This document shows, one piece after another, positions 11,222 through 20,315 of a stretch of 64,000 bases of DNA (its first letter is position 1; each line of letters begins with the position of its first letter). Origin of the DNA: Paraphotobacterium marinum (GTDB lineage Bacteria; Pseudomonadota; Gammaproteobacteria; Enterobacterales; Vibrionaceae); NCBI RefSeq assembly GCF_002216855.1, contig NZ_CP022355.1, forward strand, positions 1,096,695-1,160,694. The letters run 5' to 3'. A model generated the notes under the pieces. It was not told the origin of the DNA. It searched no databases and was given only the letters and a program-made list of their open reading frames with translations. The position numbers and the translations under genes were made by a program.

Positions 11222-11312
11222 AATACTTATATTAATATTTTAAGATAAGAAAAAATAATTTATTATATCATTATATTGATTCATAGTATAAAAAAAGTTA
11301 ATTAAGAATTTA

Positions 11313-13328
11313 ATGTTAAAAAAATATTTTGGTGAGAGTGGAAAACTTTCTGATCTTATTGAAGGTTATCAACTTCGTAATGAACAACTAGAGATGTCTG
11401 AAGCAATTATGGAAGCAATCTCAGATAAAAGTGTGCTCGTTGTTGAAGCAGGTACTGGCACAGGAAAAACCTTTGCATATTTGGTTCCTTCAATCTTGTC
11501 AGAAAAAAAGGTAATAATATCTACTGGTTCAATTACTTTACAGGAACAATTATTTTACAAAGATATTAATGCGTTAAAACAAATTGTTGACAAAGAACTG
11601 ATTATATCACTTCTAAAAGGAAGAAAAAATTACTTGTGTTTACATAGAGTAGAACAAAACCTTCATTGTCAATCGGATTTTTTTAATGACAAAAATACAA
11701 GCTCTTATAATTTTGAAATAATATCAAAGTTGAAAAAATGGTCACGAGAAACTACTACCGGTGAGTTAAGTAATTTTTCTGATATTGCGGAAGATAGTAA
11801 ATTAATTCCTCTTATTACGTCAAATAATGATAATTGTTTAGGTAGAAAGTGTGACTTTTATGATAAATGTTTTGTAGTTAAAGCAAGAGACAAAGCGGCT
11901 AAGTCCGACATTATTGTTATTAATCATCATTTGTTCTTTTCAGATCTTTCTTTAAAAGATAGTGGTTTTGGGGAGATTCTACCAGATCCAGATGTTATGA
12001 TTTTTGATGAGGCTCATCAATTACCGGATATTGCACTGCAATATTTTGGCGATAGTTTTTCATCAGGGAATCTAAGCTTTTTAATTCAGGATATTAAGGA
12101 TATCTACTTAAATGAGCTTAGAGATATTAAACAGTTGAAGATTGTATCATTAAAAATATCTAATGCTAAAGATAAACTATTAGAGTCATTTACTGGTTAC
12201 TCTTTTAAAAAAGAGTGGGATGCTTTAGTTCATGAAAAACCTGTCCAAGATGCATTTAACCAGTTAATAGATAGTATCAATTTTGCATATGAAGTTGTAA
12301 AAATTTCTTTAGATAGAAGTGATGAACTAGATTTGATCTTTGAGAGGTTAACTAAATTAAAATTATTTCTGAAAAATTTTAAAAGTGCCTTAGATTCAGA
12401 TATTTCTTATTGGATCGAAGTTAAATCTAAAAATTATTTTAAATTTAACATGACACCTTTAGATATTTCTCGTCAATACCAAGAAATGATAGGAATTAAA
12501 GATGCGGCTTGGATTTACACATCAGCTACAATTTCAGTGAATGAAACGTTTGAATATTTTAATAAAAAGCTCGGACTTTCCCCTTATAAAGAAAAGACAT
12601 TCAATAGTCCCTTTGATTATGAACACCAAGCTCTCCTGTGTGTTCCTCGTTGTTTACCGGAAGTTAACGATAGTAATAAAGCAGAAAGACTTGTTGAGCT
12701 CCTAAGTAATGTGATCAAAGTTAATAATGGTAGATGTTTTTTTCTTTGTACATCTCACTTTGTAGTTAATAAATTATATGATGAATTTAGCAAAGTACTG
12801 AGTTTCCCAATTTTAAAACAAGGCGATAAGTCTAGGAAAGCTTTATTAGAAGATTTCAAGAGATTAGGAGACGCAATACTAATTGGAACAAGTTCATTTT
12901 GGGAGGGCGTTGATATCAAAGGTGATTTATTGAGTTGCGTTATTATCGAAAAGCTTCCATTTTCAGCTCCAGATGACCCATTACTTAAAGCAAAAATTAA
13001 ATATTTAAAGAAACAAAATATCGACTCATTTTCAGCACTTCAACTTCCTGAAGCCGTAATATCTCTAAAACAAGGAGTAGGACGCCTTATCAGGGATAAA
13101 GAAGATAAAGGTACTTTAATAATTTGTGATAATAGAATAGTATGCAAGTCTTACGGTTCTATTTTTCTAAAGAGTTTGCCGCCCTTGAAGAAAACAAGGT
13201 CAATTGATAAAGTTGAAAATTTTATTTTACATCATGTTAAAGGAGATATTAAAAATGAATATTTTGGGTTTGGATACTTCAACAGAAGTATGCTCAGTGG
13301 CATTAAAGGTGGGTCAAAAAATAAATAA
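11313..13328 (+). CDS. DinG/XPD-family ATP-dependent DNA helicase (YoaA-like)
   Basis: A 671-residue superfamily 2 helicase. Walker A is AGTGTGKTFAYLVPS, Walker B/DEAH is MIFDEAHQLPD. Four cysteines between them (in NYLCLH, DNCLGRKCDFYDKC) form the iron-sulfur cluster site typical of XPD/DinG helicases, and the C-terminal RecA domain has the motif VI-like QGVGRLIRD. Position just upstream of tsaB matches E. coli yoaA-tsaB, favouring YoaA over DinG. The reading frame overlaps tsaB by 74 bases, and the last 30 or so residues, after KVENFI, have no family look. A one-base shift just upstream would end the protein at a TAA at the tsaB ribosome site. Confidence 0.88.
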   Translation: MLKKYFGESGKLSDLIEGYQLRNEQLEMSEAIMEAISDKSVLVVEAGTGTGKTFAYLVPSILSEKKVIISTGSITLQEQLFYKDINALKQIVDKELIISLLKGRKNYLCLHRVEQNLHCQSDFFNDKNTSSYNFEIISKLKKWSRETTTGELSNFSDIAEDSKLIPLITSNNDNCLGRKCDFYDKCFVVKARDKAAKSDIIVINHHLFFSDLSLKDSGFGEILPDPDVMIFDEAHQLPDIALQYFGDSFSSGNLSFLIQDIKDIYLNELRDIKQLKIVSLKISNAKDKLLESFTGYSFKKEWDALVHEKPVQDAFNQLIDSINFAYEVVKISLDRSDELDLIFERLTKLKLFLKNFKSALDSDISYWIEVKSKNYFKFNMTPLDISRQYQEMIGIKDAAWIYTSATISVNETFEYFNKKLGLSPYKEKTFNSPFDYEHQALLCVPRCLPEVNDSNKAERLVELLSNVIKVNNGRCFFLCTSHFVVNKLYDEFSKVLSFPILKQGDKSRKALLEDFKRLGDAILIGTSSFWEGVDIKGDLLSCVIIEKLPFSAPDDPLLKAKIKYLKKQNIDSFSALQLPEAVISLKQGVGRLIRDKEDKGTLIICDNRIVCKSYGSIFLKSLPPLKKTRSIDKVENFILHHVKGDIKNEYFGFGYFNRSMLSGIKGGSKNK

Positions 13329-13926
13329 AATAAACATACCGACACCTAGAGAACACACTTTAAAAATCTTGCCATATATAGATAAATTATTAAAACAGTT
13401 TAATATTTCTATTTCTGATTTAAATTTAGTATGTGTCGGCTCTGGTCCTGGCAGTTTTACAGGTATTAGAGTTGCTTTAGGAGTCGCAAAAGGCATAGCT
13501 TTTGGTTTAAATATACCTGTTGTAAGTTTATCTTCCTTGGAGGTTATGTCTTATTCTGCTTTAAAGACACATAATTCAAAATATATTTTTGCAGCAATGG
13601 ACGCTAGGATGAACCAAGTATATTTTTCTTTATTTCATAAAGCAAAAACTACTAATAACCTTGAGTCTATTTTAGATGAGAGAGTTATTGATCCTCATGA
13701 AGCTCTCGAGTTTGTTCTAAAATATAAAAGTGAGGCAATTTTAGTCGGTAATGGTTGGGATGCATACGAAGAGCTCCACAATAATTTAACATCAATTCAT
13801 AATGCTGAAATTTTTTATCCAGATGCAGAAGATTTAATAAACTTGGGATACATAAGTTTTCTTAACGGAAATTATAAATCAGCGACTGAATTAGAAGCTC
13901 TTTATATTAGAAATAAAATTGTTTAA
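13255..13926 (+). CDS. tsaB: tRNA threonylcarbamoyladenosine biosynthesis protein TsaB
   Basis: 223 residues from the ATG at 13255, chosen because AGGAG lies just upstream and because the family N terminus MNILGLDTSTEVCSVAL begins there; an upstream in-frame ATG at 13204 would add 17 unlikely residues. TsaB is the non-catalytic ASKHA-fold partner of TsaD and TsaE that makes t6A at position 37 of ANN-decoding tRNAs. The GSGPGSFTGIRVALGVAKG segment is diagnostic. The C terminus (LEALYIRNK) is typical. The gene begins inside the 3' end of the helicase frame. Confidence 0.95.
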   Translation: MNILGLDTSTEVCSVALKVGQKINKINIPTPREHTLKILPYIDKLLKQFNISISDLNLVCVGSGPGSFTGIRVALGVAKGIAFGLNIPVVSLSSLEVMSYSALKTHNSKYIFAAMDARMNQVYFSLFHKAKTTNNLESILDERVIDPHEALEFVLKYKSEAILVGNGWDAYEELHNNLTSIHNAEIFYPDAEDLINLGYISFLNGNYKSATELEALYIRNKIV

Positions 13927-13937
13927 GTATTTTAAAA

Positions 13938-15064
13938 ATGATTTCATATACTTTAATTGAAAATGAACTAGAACTTGAAAAGTCCTGCTTACTTTTGAGA
14001 GATGCACCTATTTTAATGATTGATACGGAGTTCGTTAAAACTAGAACTTTTTTTGCATCCTTGAGTATTTTACAGATTTTTGATGGAAAAAATTTATATA
14101 TTTTTGATGCTATTAAAATTAAAAATTTAGATTTACTTTGGTTAACTTTAAGTAATCCTGATATCAAAAAAGTATTTCATTCATCATCAGAAGATCTGGA
14201 TATTATTGTGCATTTATCTCCTTATGACATTACTAATATAGTTGATACACAAATAATGGCAGTTTTTCTTGGTTTAGGTTTATCAGTAGGTTTTTCTAAA
14301 CTGTGTTCACAGTTATTAAACATTGATATTGATAAAAGTGAAAGTCGATCAAACTGGTTACATAGACCATTAAGTGAAAGTCAGCTAAGGTATGCTGCAA
14401 GTGATGTTTATTATTTATACCCCATTTATCAGAGATTAAATCATTTATCAATTGAAAGAAAATTAGACGGTTTAATTTTGATAGAATGCAATAGGCTTCT
14501 TGAAGCTAAAAAACAAACTCATAACTCTGATGTTGAATATCTTAAATTTAATGGCTTATGGAAGCTTCAACCCTTTGAATTATTTTTATTACAAAAATTA
14601 GCTAAATGGAGAGTTGAAGAAGCAATAAAAAGAAATATTGCAGTAAACTTTATCTTAAGAGAAGAGTTATTATTTAAAATTATTAAACTTGAAAGCTTCT
14701 CTATTAATCAATTAAAAAATGTGGTTTGAATTTAAATGAAATGAAACATCATGGAAAACATTTAATTACTATTCTTTCTAAAATGAAAGATGTTTGTGTT
14801 AGCAAATACCCTAATAAAATTTTGAAAATTGATGATACCCCAAAATATAAAAAAACTCATAAAGAAATTTTAAAAAGATTAATTGAATTAAGCTTAGAAT
14901 TTGAAATTCCTAGAGAGGCTCTTTTTTCTAAAAAAATGATAAAACAGTTGATTGAGTGGGCGTGGTTAGATGAATATGATCAAACAAACCTCCCAGTATT
15001 AATTCAAAGTTGGAGGTTTGATATTGTTTATAAAAGTGTGAGAAATATTTTAGAGCAAAACTAA
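13938..15064 (+). pseudogene. rnd: Ribonuclease D, apparent one-base frameshift at an A6 run
   Basis: RNase D trims the 3' ends of tRNA precursors. The first frame (13938-14729) gives the DEDD exonuclease domain: D and E in MIDTEF, the central HSSSEDLDI, and YAASDVYYL, followed by the first HRDC domain. It then stops. The next frame (ending 15064) continues exactly where RNase D should, with NLNEMKHHGKHLITIL and a second HRDC domain ending in SWRFDIVYK. One extra A in the A6 run at 14714-14719 joins them into a 375-residue protein, the length of E. coli RNase D. The site reads A AAA AAT in the zero frame. Convergent with minE, as in E. coli. Confidence 0.9.
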
Positions 15065-15072
15065 TTTACGAC

Positions 15073-15333
15073 TTACTTGTCATCCGGCAAAGTTACATTT
15101 AGCTCTAAAACAGCCAGCTCTTCATCTTTATGGTCAAGATTAACTGATACTTGTTCAGGTGAAATTTCAACATAATTTCGAATCACTTCCAAAATATCTC
15201 TTTTCAATTGTGGCAAATATGTTGGCGCAGATGTTGAGCCAGACCTTCTTTCTGCAACTATAATTTGCAGGCGTTCTTTTGCAATATTTGCAGATGTCTT
15301 TTTTTTTGCTCTAAAAAATTCTAGTAATGACAT
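15073..15333 (-). CDS. minE: Cell division topological specificity factor MinE
   Basis: 86-residue MinE, which stimulates the MinD ATPase and drives Min oscillation. It starts [23 protein letters not shown], with the membrane-targeting N terminus and the MinD-contact region, followed by the dimerising topological-specificity domain. The ATG is preceded by GGAGGAT at proper spacing. As the sequence stands, minE overlaps the minD frame by 13 bases. If the minD frameshift is repaired, minD stops 6 bases before the minE ATG and the ribosome site lies in the last minD codons, which is the ordinary arrangement. Confidence 0.96.
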   Translation of the reverse strand: MSLLEFFRAKKKTSANIAKERLQIIVAERRSGSTSAPTYLPQLKRDILEVIRNYVEISPEQVSVNLDHKDEELAVLELNVTLPDDK

Positions 15334-16151
15334 ATAAAATTATCCTCCAAATAATCTTTTAAGGAATCCTTTTTTTCTTCATCAAGGAATCTAAATGCCT
15401 TATCTTCACCCAATAATCTATCAACTGTATCCATATATGCTAGGCCAGCATTTGAGTGTTCGTCGAAAACAACTGGTTCACCTTTATTTGATGAGTTTAA
15501 AACTGTTTGGCTTTCTGGAATAACACCCAATAAAGGTATGTGAAGAATTTCTTCTACATCTTTTACACTAAGCATATCACCATTCGTTACTCTAGATGGG
15601 TTATATCGCGTTAATAATAAATGTTGTTTAACCGGTGCTTCACCATTTTCAGCTCTTTTTGATTTTGAGTCTAAAATACCTAAAATTCTATCTGAATCTC
15701 GAACTGAAGAAACTTCTGGGTTTGTTGTAACAATGGCATCATCAGCAAAATATAACGCCATAAGTGCACCAGCCTCAATGCCAGCAGGAGAGTCACAAAT
15801 TATAAAATCAAAGTTCATTTTTTTAAGTTCATTTAAGACCTTTGCAACACCATCTTTTGTTAAAGCATCTTTATCACGAGTTTGTGAGGCTGGTAAAATG
15901 AATAAGTTTTCTAATCTTTTATCTTTAATAAGAGCTTGAGAAAGTTTTGCTTCTTCATTTATTACGTTTACAAAATCATATACAACTCTTCTTTCGCATC
16001 CCATAATTAAATCTAAATTTCGAAGTCCAATATCAAAATCTATAACAACGGTTTTTTTTCCTTTCATTGAAAGAGCTGACGCTATTGAAGCGCTAGACGT
16101 GGTTTTGCCAACCCCACCTTTTCCTGATGTAACGACAATAATTCTTGACAT
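15321..16151 (-). CDS. minD: Septum site-determining ATPase MinD, C terminus altered by apparent frameshift
   Basis: ParA/MinD-family ATPase that recruits MinC to the membrane. It starts [18 protein letters not shown], with the deviant Walker A at residues 10-17, and has ICDSPAGIE as Walker B. The conserved membrane-targeting helix is missing from the frame as read, which ends [17 protein letters not shown]. In the -1 frame after the A7 run (15370-15376) the sequence reads [13 protein letters not shown] then stops at 15340-15342. That is the family C terminus and gives 270 residues, as in E. coli. The site is A AAA AAG, identical to the E. coli dnaX slippery heptamer. Part of minCDE. Confidence 0.95.
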   Translation of the reverse strand: MSRIIVVTSGKGGVGKTTSSASIASALSMKGKKTVVIDFDIGLRNLDLIMGCERRVVYDFVNVINEEAKLSQALIKDKRLENLFILPASQTRDKDALTKDGVAKVLNELKKMNFDFIICDSPAGIEAGALMALYFADDAIVTTNPEVSSVRDSDRILGILDSKSKRAENGEAPVKQHLLLTRYNPSRVTNGDMLSVKDVEEILHIPLLGVIPESQTVLNSSNKGEPVVFDEHSNAGLAYMDTVDRLLGEDKAFRFLDEEKKDSLKDYLEDNFICHY

Positions 16152-16170
16152 TGAATGTTTCCTTATATTT

Positions 16171-16875
16171 TTATACTAATAATTGAATATTTAAATTATT
16201 ATTTTGTAATGTAGTTAATGTTGGTTGCGCCCAATAGTCTTTGGCTATATTTTCACTTAGCCAATAATTACCTGCAATTGAAATTAATTCAGGTTTTAGA
16301 TTATTACAAAATATTATAGACTCTTGATTACCCTGTGCACCGGCAATTGCTCTTCCTCTTAATGTTCCATAAATGTGGATATTTCCATCAGAGATAATTT
16401 CAGCACCTGCACTAACATTATTCATCACGACAAGATCACAATCTTGGGCATAAATTTGTTGACCAGACCGAACTGGGGTCTTAATAATTTTTGTTTTTGA
16501 ATGTTCTTTATTACTTGTTTCAGTTTGATTATTTTCTTGGTGTGGTTTTTCATCATGATGATTAACTATTTGTCTTCCAGCATTCATGATAGCAAAACCT
16601 GATTGTCTAGCATTTTCTATTAGTTCGGGTTGTGAGCATCCCGTTATACCAACGGGAACCAAACCAGTTGAAAAGATTTCTTTTTTTAATAAATTAAAAT
16701 CAACACTTTGTTTTATTTTGGATATATTGATTACAACTGGTGCAGATGAAAAAAAAGAAGGTGCTTGTTGAACTTTGTGATTTAAGTTTTGGATAGCTTT
16801 ATCTAAATCGTTGTCATGTAGGTGGATAACAGATAAGGTAAAACTACTTCCTTTAAGCTCAATATTATTCGACAT
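16171..16875 (-). CDS. minC: Septum site-determining protein MinC
   Basis: 234-residue inhibitor of FtsZ assembly that acts with MinD at the poles. The N-terminal FtsZ-binding domain covers about residues 1-105, followed by a Gln/Asn/Lys/His-rich linker and the C-terminal beta-helix domain (about 125-225) with PVRSGQQIYA, DLVVMNNVSAGAEIISDGNI and HIYGTLRGRAIAG, the typical MinC-C signature that binds MinD. First gene of minCDE on the minus strand, divergent from ycgL across a 394-base AT-rich gap. Confidence 0.95.
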   Translation of the reverse strand: MSNNIELKGSSFTLSVIHLHDNDLDKAIQNLNHKVQQAPSFFSSAPVVINISKIKQSVDFNLLKKEIFSTGLVPVGITGCSQPELIENARQSGFAIMNAGRQIVNHHDEKPHQENNQTETSNKEHSKTKIIKTPVRSGQQIYAQDCDLVVMNNVSAGAEIISDGNIHIYGTLRGRAIAGAQGNQESIIFCNNLKPELISIAGNYWLSENIAKDYWAQPTLTTLQNNNLNIQLLV

Positions 16876-16914
16876 TATTGAATTACTTGATTTAAATTTT
16901 CCATGATTAATATA

Positions 16915-16946
16915 GTCTCATTTTATAAATAATTTTTCAATGAGAC
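16915..16946. repeat. 8-bp inverted repeat upstream of minC
   Basis: GTCTCATT (16915-16922) and AATGAGAC (16939-16946) are perfect reverse complements around a 16-base AT spacer, 40 bases upstream of the minC start. It could be an operator for minC or a weak hairpin. There is no U-tract, so it is not a standard terminator. Function unknown. Confidence 0.4.
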
Positions 16947-17037
16947 AATTCACTACATATATCGAAAATTTTAAAAAAAATGATTTTTATGATAAATATG
17001 TTAAATTTTATAAACTTTTTTAACAAATAAAAAACAA

Positions 17038-17067
17038 TTGACTTATTATTTCATAGTGAATTATAAA
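17038..17067 (+). promoter_or_regulatory. Predicted sigma-70 promoter for ycgL-tdk
   Basis: TTGACT (17038-17043) and TATAAA (17062-17067) are separated by 18 bases; each matches the consensus at five of six positions. Transcription would start near 17074, giving a leader of about 195 bases before ycgL. Confidence 0.5.
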
Positions 17068-17269
17068 GTCAAAGTTTTGCAAACAATAGTTTAGTTTAAA
17101 TACTAGACATCTAAATTAGAGTATATAGATAATAGCAAATTAATTTCTAACTTTTAATTCATAATTTATTTATGTAAACTTCACAAATATGATTTTACGA
17201 TTTTTAAAATTGATTTGCATTTATATTTATATGTTTGTTTTTCGTATAAATTAAAAATAGGTTATTATT

Positions 17270-17539
17270 ATGTTTTGTTATATTTACAAAAATCCAAAAA
17301 AAGATGGAATGTATCTTTATATTCCAAAAAAAGATAACTTTGAATCTTTACCTGAAAAATTAAAGGCAACATTTAAAAGTATAAACTTTGTTATGGCAGT
17401 TAATTTAGAGAAAAGGAAAAGCCTTGCTCAAGTAAACTTAGAAGAGTTAAAAAAAGAACTAGCTGAAAGAGGCTTTTATTTGCAGTTGCCAAAAGAAGAA
17501 ATGAGTTTTATTGATGAATATAAGCAATACTTTTTATAA
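17270..17539 (+). CDS. ycgL: YcgL domain protein of unknown function
   Basis: 89 residues matching the small YcgL family, a conserved gammaproteobacterial alpha/beta protein with no established biochemical role. The family pattern is visible: MFCYIYKNPKKDGMYLYI at the start, then LPEKLKATFKSINFVMAVNL, and KKELAERGFYLQLP near the end. Its place next to minC and divergent from it is the conserved gammaproteobacterial position. tdk follows after 18 bases, probably in the same transcript. Confidence 0.88.
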   Translation: MFCYIYKNPKKDGMYLYIPKKDNFESLPEKLKATFKSINFVMAVNLEKRKSLAQVNLEELKKELAERGFYLQLPKEEMSFIDEYKQYFL

Positions 17540-17557
17540 GTTTTAGAGGAAAGATTC

Positions 17558-18133
17558 TTGGCACAATTATATTTTTATTATTCCACTATGAATGCTGGAA
17601 AATCTACTAACTTACTACAAGCTTCTTTTAATTACAAAGAAAGAGGGTTAAATTCACTTATTTATACAGCAAAAATAGACACACGTTTTGGTGAAAGTAA
17701 AGTGTCTTCTAGAATTGGACTCTCTGAAAAAGCATTTACATTTGACAAAAACACTGATTTTTACAAGTCAATCAGTGAAAAAGACTTTAAATTAGATTGC
17801 TTATTAATTGATGAAAGTCAATTTCTAACTAAGTCTCAAGTGCTTCAATTATCAAATGTTGTAGATATGTTAGATATACCTGTATTGTGTTATGGACTTA
17901 GAACCGATTTTCAGGGAGAGTTGTTTGAAGGTAGTCAATATTTGTTAGCTTGGTCAGATAAATTAGTTGAACTTAAAACCATATGTTTTTGTGGAAGAAA
18001 GGCTAACATGGTTTTAAGACAGACTGAAGATGGTACGCCAATAAGAGAAGGTTCTCAAATTGATATTGGCGGTAATGAAAAATATATTTCTCTCTGCAGA
18101 AAGCATTACAGAGAGGCTTTCAGAAAAAGTTAA
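17558..18133 (+). CDS. tdk: Thymidine kinase
   Basis: 191-residue type II thymidine kinase that phosphorylates thymidine for salvage into dTTP. The start is a TTG at 17558 with AGAGGAAAG just upstream. The P-loop region is [12 protein letters not shown], the catalytic Glu lies in LLIDESQF (Walker B), and the lasso region is [16 protein letters not shown] zinc-ribbon is usual in this family; here CFCG is visible, with a later cysteine near LCRKH. The length fits the family (E. coli 205). The 3' end is convergent with hisIE, the stops being 2 bases apart. Confidence 0.95.
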   Translation: MAQLYFYYSTMNAGKSTNLLQASFNYKERGLNSLIYTAKIDTRFGESKVSSRIGLSEKAFTFDKNTDFYKSISEKDFKLDCLLIDESQFLTKSQVLQLSNVVDMLDIPVLCYGLRTDFQGELFEGSQYLLAWSDKLVELKTICFCGRKANMVLRQTEDGTPIREGSQIDIGGNEKYISLCRKHYREAFRKS

Positions 18134-18135
18134 CT

Positions 18136-18764
18136 TTAAACTTTATTCCTTTTTATTAATACTTGCTCAATTTCTGCAAATGGAATTTCTTTCTTTCTTA
18201 ATAATAATAGAAGGTGATAAATCAAATCTGCAGATTCTTCTTTGATGTCTTCTATATCAGAAGAAAGTGCAGCAAGGGCTACTTCAACTCCTTCTTCACC
18301 AACCTTTTGAGCAACTCTATTGATTTTTTGCTTCAATAAATTATTACTATATGAGTTTTTTGAATCATTTTTAATTCTATTTTCAATAATAGTTTCTAAT
18401 TTATAAATAAAATTTGATTTACCGTTCAAATCATAATTAAAGCATGATTTTCTATCCAGGTGACAGGTGTTGCCTTCAGGAGTCACTAAAAAGAGTAGGG
18501 TGTCATTATCACAATCCAATAAAATTTTATTAATATTAAGATAGTTTTTAGATGATTCTCCCTTAGTCCATAATCTTTTTTTGTTCTTGAATAAAATGTA
18601 ACTTTTTCAGTTTGGATTGATACTTTGAGTGCTTCAACATTCATATAACCATGCATTAAAACTGTTCCGTCATTATCATCTTGAATAATACAAGGGATAA
18701 GGTTTTGTACTTTTTTCCAATTAATATCATTAATATTAAAGTTCATGATTTTCTCAATTTTCAT
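18136..18764 (-). pseudogene. hisI: Bifunctional HisIE (phosphoribosyl-AMP cyclohydrolase / phosphoribosyl-ATP pyrophosphatase), apparent one-base frameshift
   Basis: HisIE catalyses steps 2 and 3 of histidine synthesis. The 5' frame (from 18764, with AAAGGT upstream; an in-frame ATG at 18809 overlaps hisF) gives HisI up to TFYSRTKK and then runs out of frame to a stop. The other frame carries the rest of HisI (DCDNDTLLFLV and TCH, a zinc/substrate motif) and the HisE domain with AQKVGEEGVEVALAAL and EESADLIYHLL. One extra A in the A7 run (18576-18582) restores TKKRLWTKGE, the conserved HisI core, and a 209-residue protein. The zero-frame site is A AAA AAA. Last gene of the his operon. Confidence 0.9.
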
Positions 18765-18795
18765 TATATTACCTTTAGCTACAGTATTTTTTGAT

Positions 18796-19569
18796 TTATT
18801 GTCGTACACATATATTTTGATTTGAAAGAAACAATTTTAATTCTTTTATATTAACTATATTTTTATGGAAAACTGATGCAGCTAAAGCTCCAGTTACCCG
18901 TGTTTTTTCAAAGACATCAGCAAAGTGCTTCATATTTCCTGCTCCCCCAGATGCTATACAAGGAATAGTTAAATCTGATGTTATTTGATTAATTTGATCA
19001 ATATCAAACCCCAATTTAGTTCCGTCACTATTCATTGTATTAATTACAATTTCTCCAGCTCCTCTAGACTCAACTTCTTTAGCCCAACTAAGGACAGTTC
19101 TTTTTGTAATGATTGTTTTGTCTTCTTTTCCAGTAAATTTACAGGCATAATAATCATTATTCATAGCATTCCAAAAAGAGTCTATTCCAATAACAACACA
19201 TTGTTGGCCTAAATTTTTAACTAGTTCATTAATTAAATCTGGATTTTTAAGAGCTGGAGAGTTAATAGATATTTTGTCTGCGCCTAATTCCAAAATTTGG
19301 ATTGCATCTTTGACGGTTTGTATTCCTCCAGCCACACAAAAAGGAATATTTATAATAGATGCAATCTCTTTAATCCATTTTTTTGGTACAGTCCTATTTT
19401 CCGTTGAAGCTGTTATATCATAAAAAACTAATTCATCAGCACCTTCATTTGAATACTTGGATGCTAACTCTGAAATATCTCCAACTATAGTATGATTTTT
19501 AAAATTAACACCTTTAACCACGCGACCATCACGAACATCAAGACATGGGATAATTCTTTTAGTTAACAT
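18796..19569 (-). CDS. hisF: Imidazole glycerol phosphate synthase cyclase subunit HisF
   Basis: 257-residue (beta/alpha)8 barrel that, with HisH, turns PRFAR and ammonia into imidazole glycerol phosphate and AICAR. Catalytic Asp residues are in IPCLDVRDGRVVKG near the N terminus and in INTMNSDGTKLGFD in the second half. Phosphate-binding segments VAGGIQT and ASGGAGN are clear. The start overlaps the end of hisA by 7 bases, consistent with translational coupling in the his operon. Confidence 0.97.
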   Translation of the reverse strand: MLTKRIIPCLDVRDGRVVKGVNFKNHTIVGDISELASKYSNEGADELVFYDITASTENRTVPKKWIKEIASIINIPFCVAGGIQTVKDAIQILELGADKISINSPALKNPDLINELVKNLGQQCVVIGIDSFWNAMNNDYYACKFTGKEDKTIITKRTVLSWAKEVESRGAGEIVINTMNSDGTKLGFDIDQINQITSDLTIPCIASGGAGNMKHFADVFEKTRVTGALAASVFHKNIVNIKELKLFLSNQNICVRQ

Positions 19570-20303
19570 TGGATACTTTCTCCTGATATGTTCTTGGAAG
19601 GTATGTTCCCATCTAAGAGCGCTTTTCCTACTATAACATTTTCAATGCCGACAGTTTTTAAATTGGATAAGTCCTTCACCGAGCTTGTGCCGCCTGATGC
19701 TTGAAAAATAATTTGAGGATACTTAAGAACTAACTCTTTGTATAGTCTAAGATTAGGACCCTCCATCATTCCATCTCGTGAAATATCGGTACAAAGTACA
19801 TTTTTAACATTAAAAGAAACACATTCTGATAAAAAATTAAAAATATTTATTTTAGTTTTATTCTTCCATCCGTTTGTTGCTAAAAAATAACTATCTTTTA
19901 CTTGATCATAAAAAACATCAACGGCAAGTGTGATTTTTTCCTTTCCAAATTCTTTGATACAATCTTTTAAAAATTCTCTATCATTAATAGCTTTAGAGCC
20001 AAGTACAATTTTGTTTATACCATTGTTTAAAAGAGTATTAATATCTTCTTTTTGCCTTATACCACCACCAAATTGGATCGGTGATTTTGAAATACTTGAG
20101 AAAGAAGTTATTAAATCTCTTTGATGGTTTTGAGTGTTTTCAGCTCCACTTAAGTCGACAATATGAATAAGTTTACTGTTCAATTGAGAGTATTTTTCAA
20201 TTAGATCCCTAGGATTGCTATCATAATAGGATATTTCATTAAATTTTCCTTGCCTTAATCTAACCACTTTTCCTTTATAAATATCTATTGCGGGTATAAT
20301 CAT
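19563..20303 (-). CDS. hisA: Phosphoribosylformimino-AICAR ribotide isomerase HisA
   Basis: 246-residue (beta/alpha)8 barrel that isomerises ProFAR to PRFAR. The general base Asp is in IIPAIDIYKGKVVRL and the general acid Asp in ITLAVDV; phosphate loops are QFGGGIR and ASGGTSS. It lies between hisH and hisF as in E. coli, with 12 bases after hisH and a 7-base overlap into hisF. The length matches the family (245 in E. coli). Confidence 0.97.
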   Translation of the reverse strand: MIIPAIDIYKGKVVRLRQGKFNEISYYDSNPRDLIEKYSQLNSKLIHIVDLSGAENTQNHQRDLITSFSSISKSPIQFGGGIRQKEDINTLLNNGINKIVLGSKAINDREFLKDCIKEFGKEKITLAVDVFYDQVKDSYFLATNGWKNKTKINIFNFLSECVSFNVKNVLCTDISRDGMMEGPNLRLYKELVLKYPQIIFQASGGTSSVKDLSNLKTVGIENVIVGKALLDGNIPSKNISGESIQC

Positions 20304-20315
20304 AATTTTTCCTTT

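Larger units (their letters stand above)
16876..17269. other. Intergenic region between divergent minC and ycgL
   Basis: The 394 bases are extremely AT-rich and hold no open frame that I recognise. They contain an 8-bp inverted repeat (16915-16946) close to minC and a good sigma-70-type promoter (17038-17067) pointing to ycgL. The promoter would leave about 195 bases of 5' leader before ycgL. I see no tRNA or known structured RNA in it. Confidence 0.6.

Noticed and set aside
14726-15064. Separate small gene downstream of rnd
   Set aside because: Its only start is a TTG, and its content is the C-terminal HRDC domain of RNase D, in register with the upstream frame. It is the 3' part of rnd.
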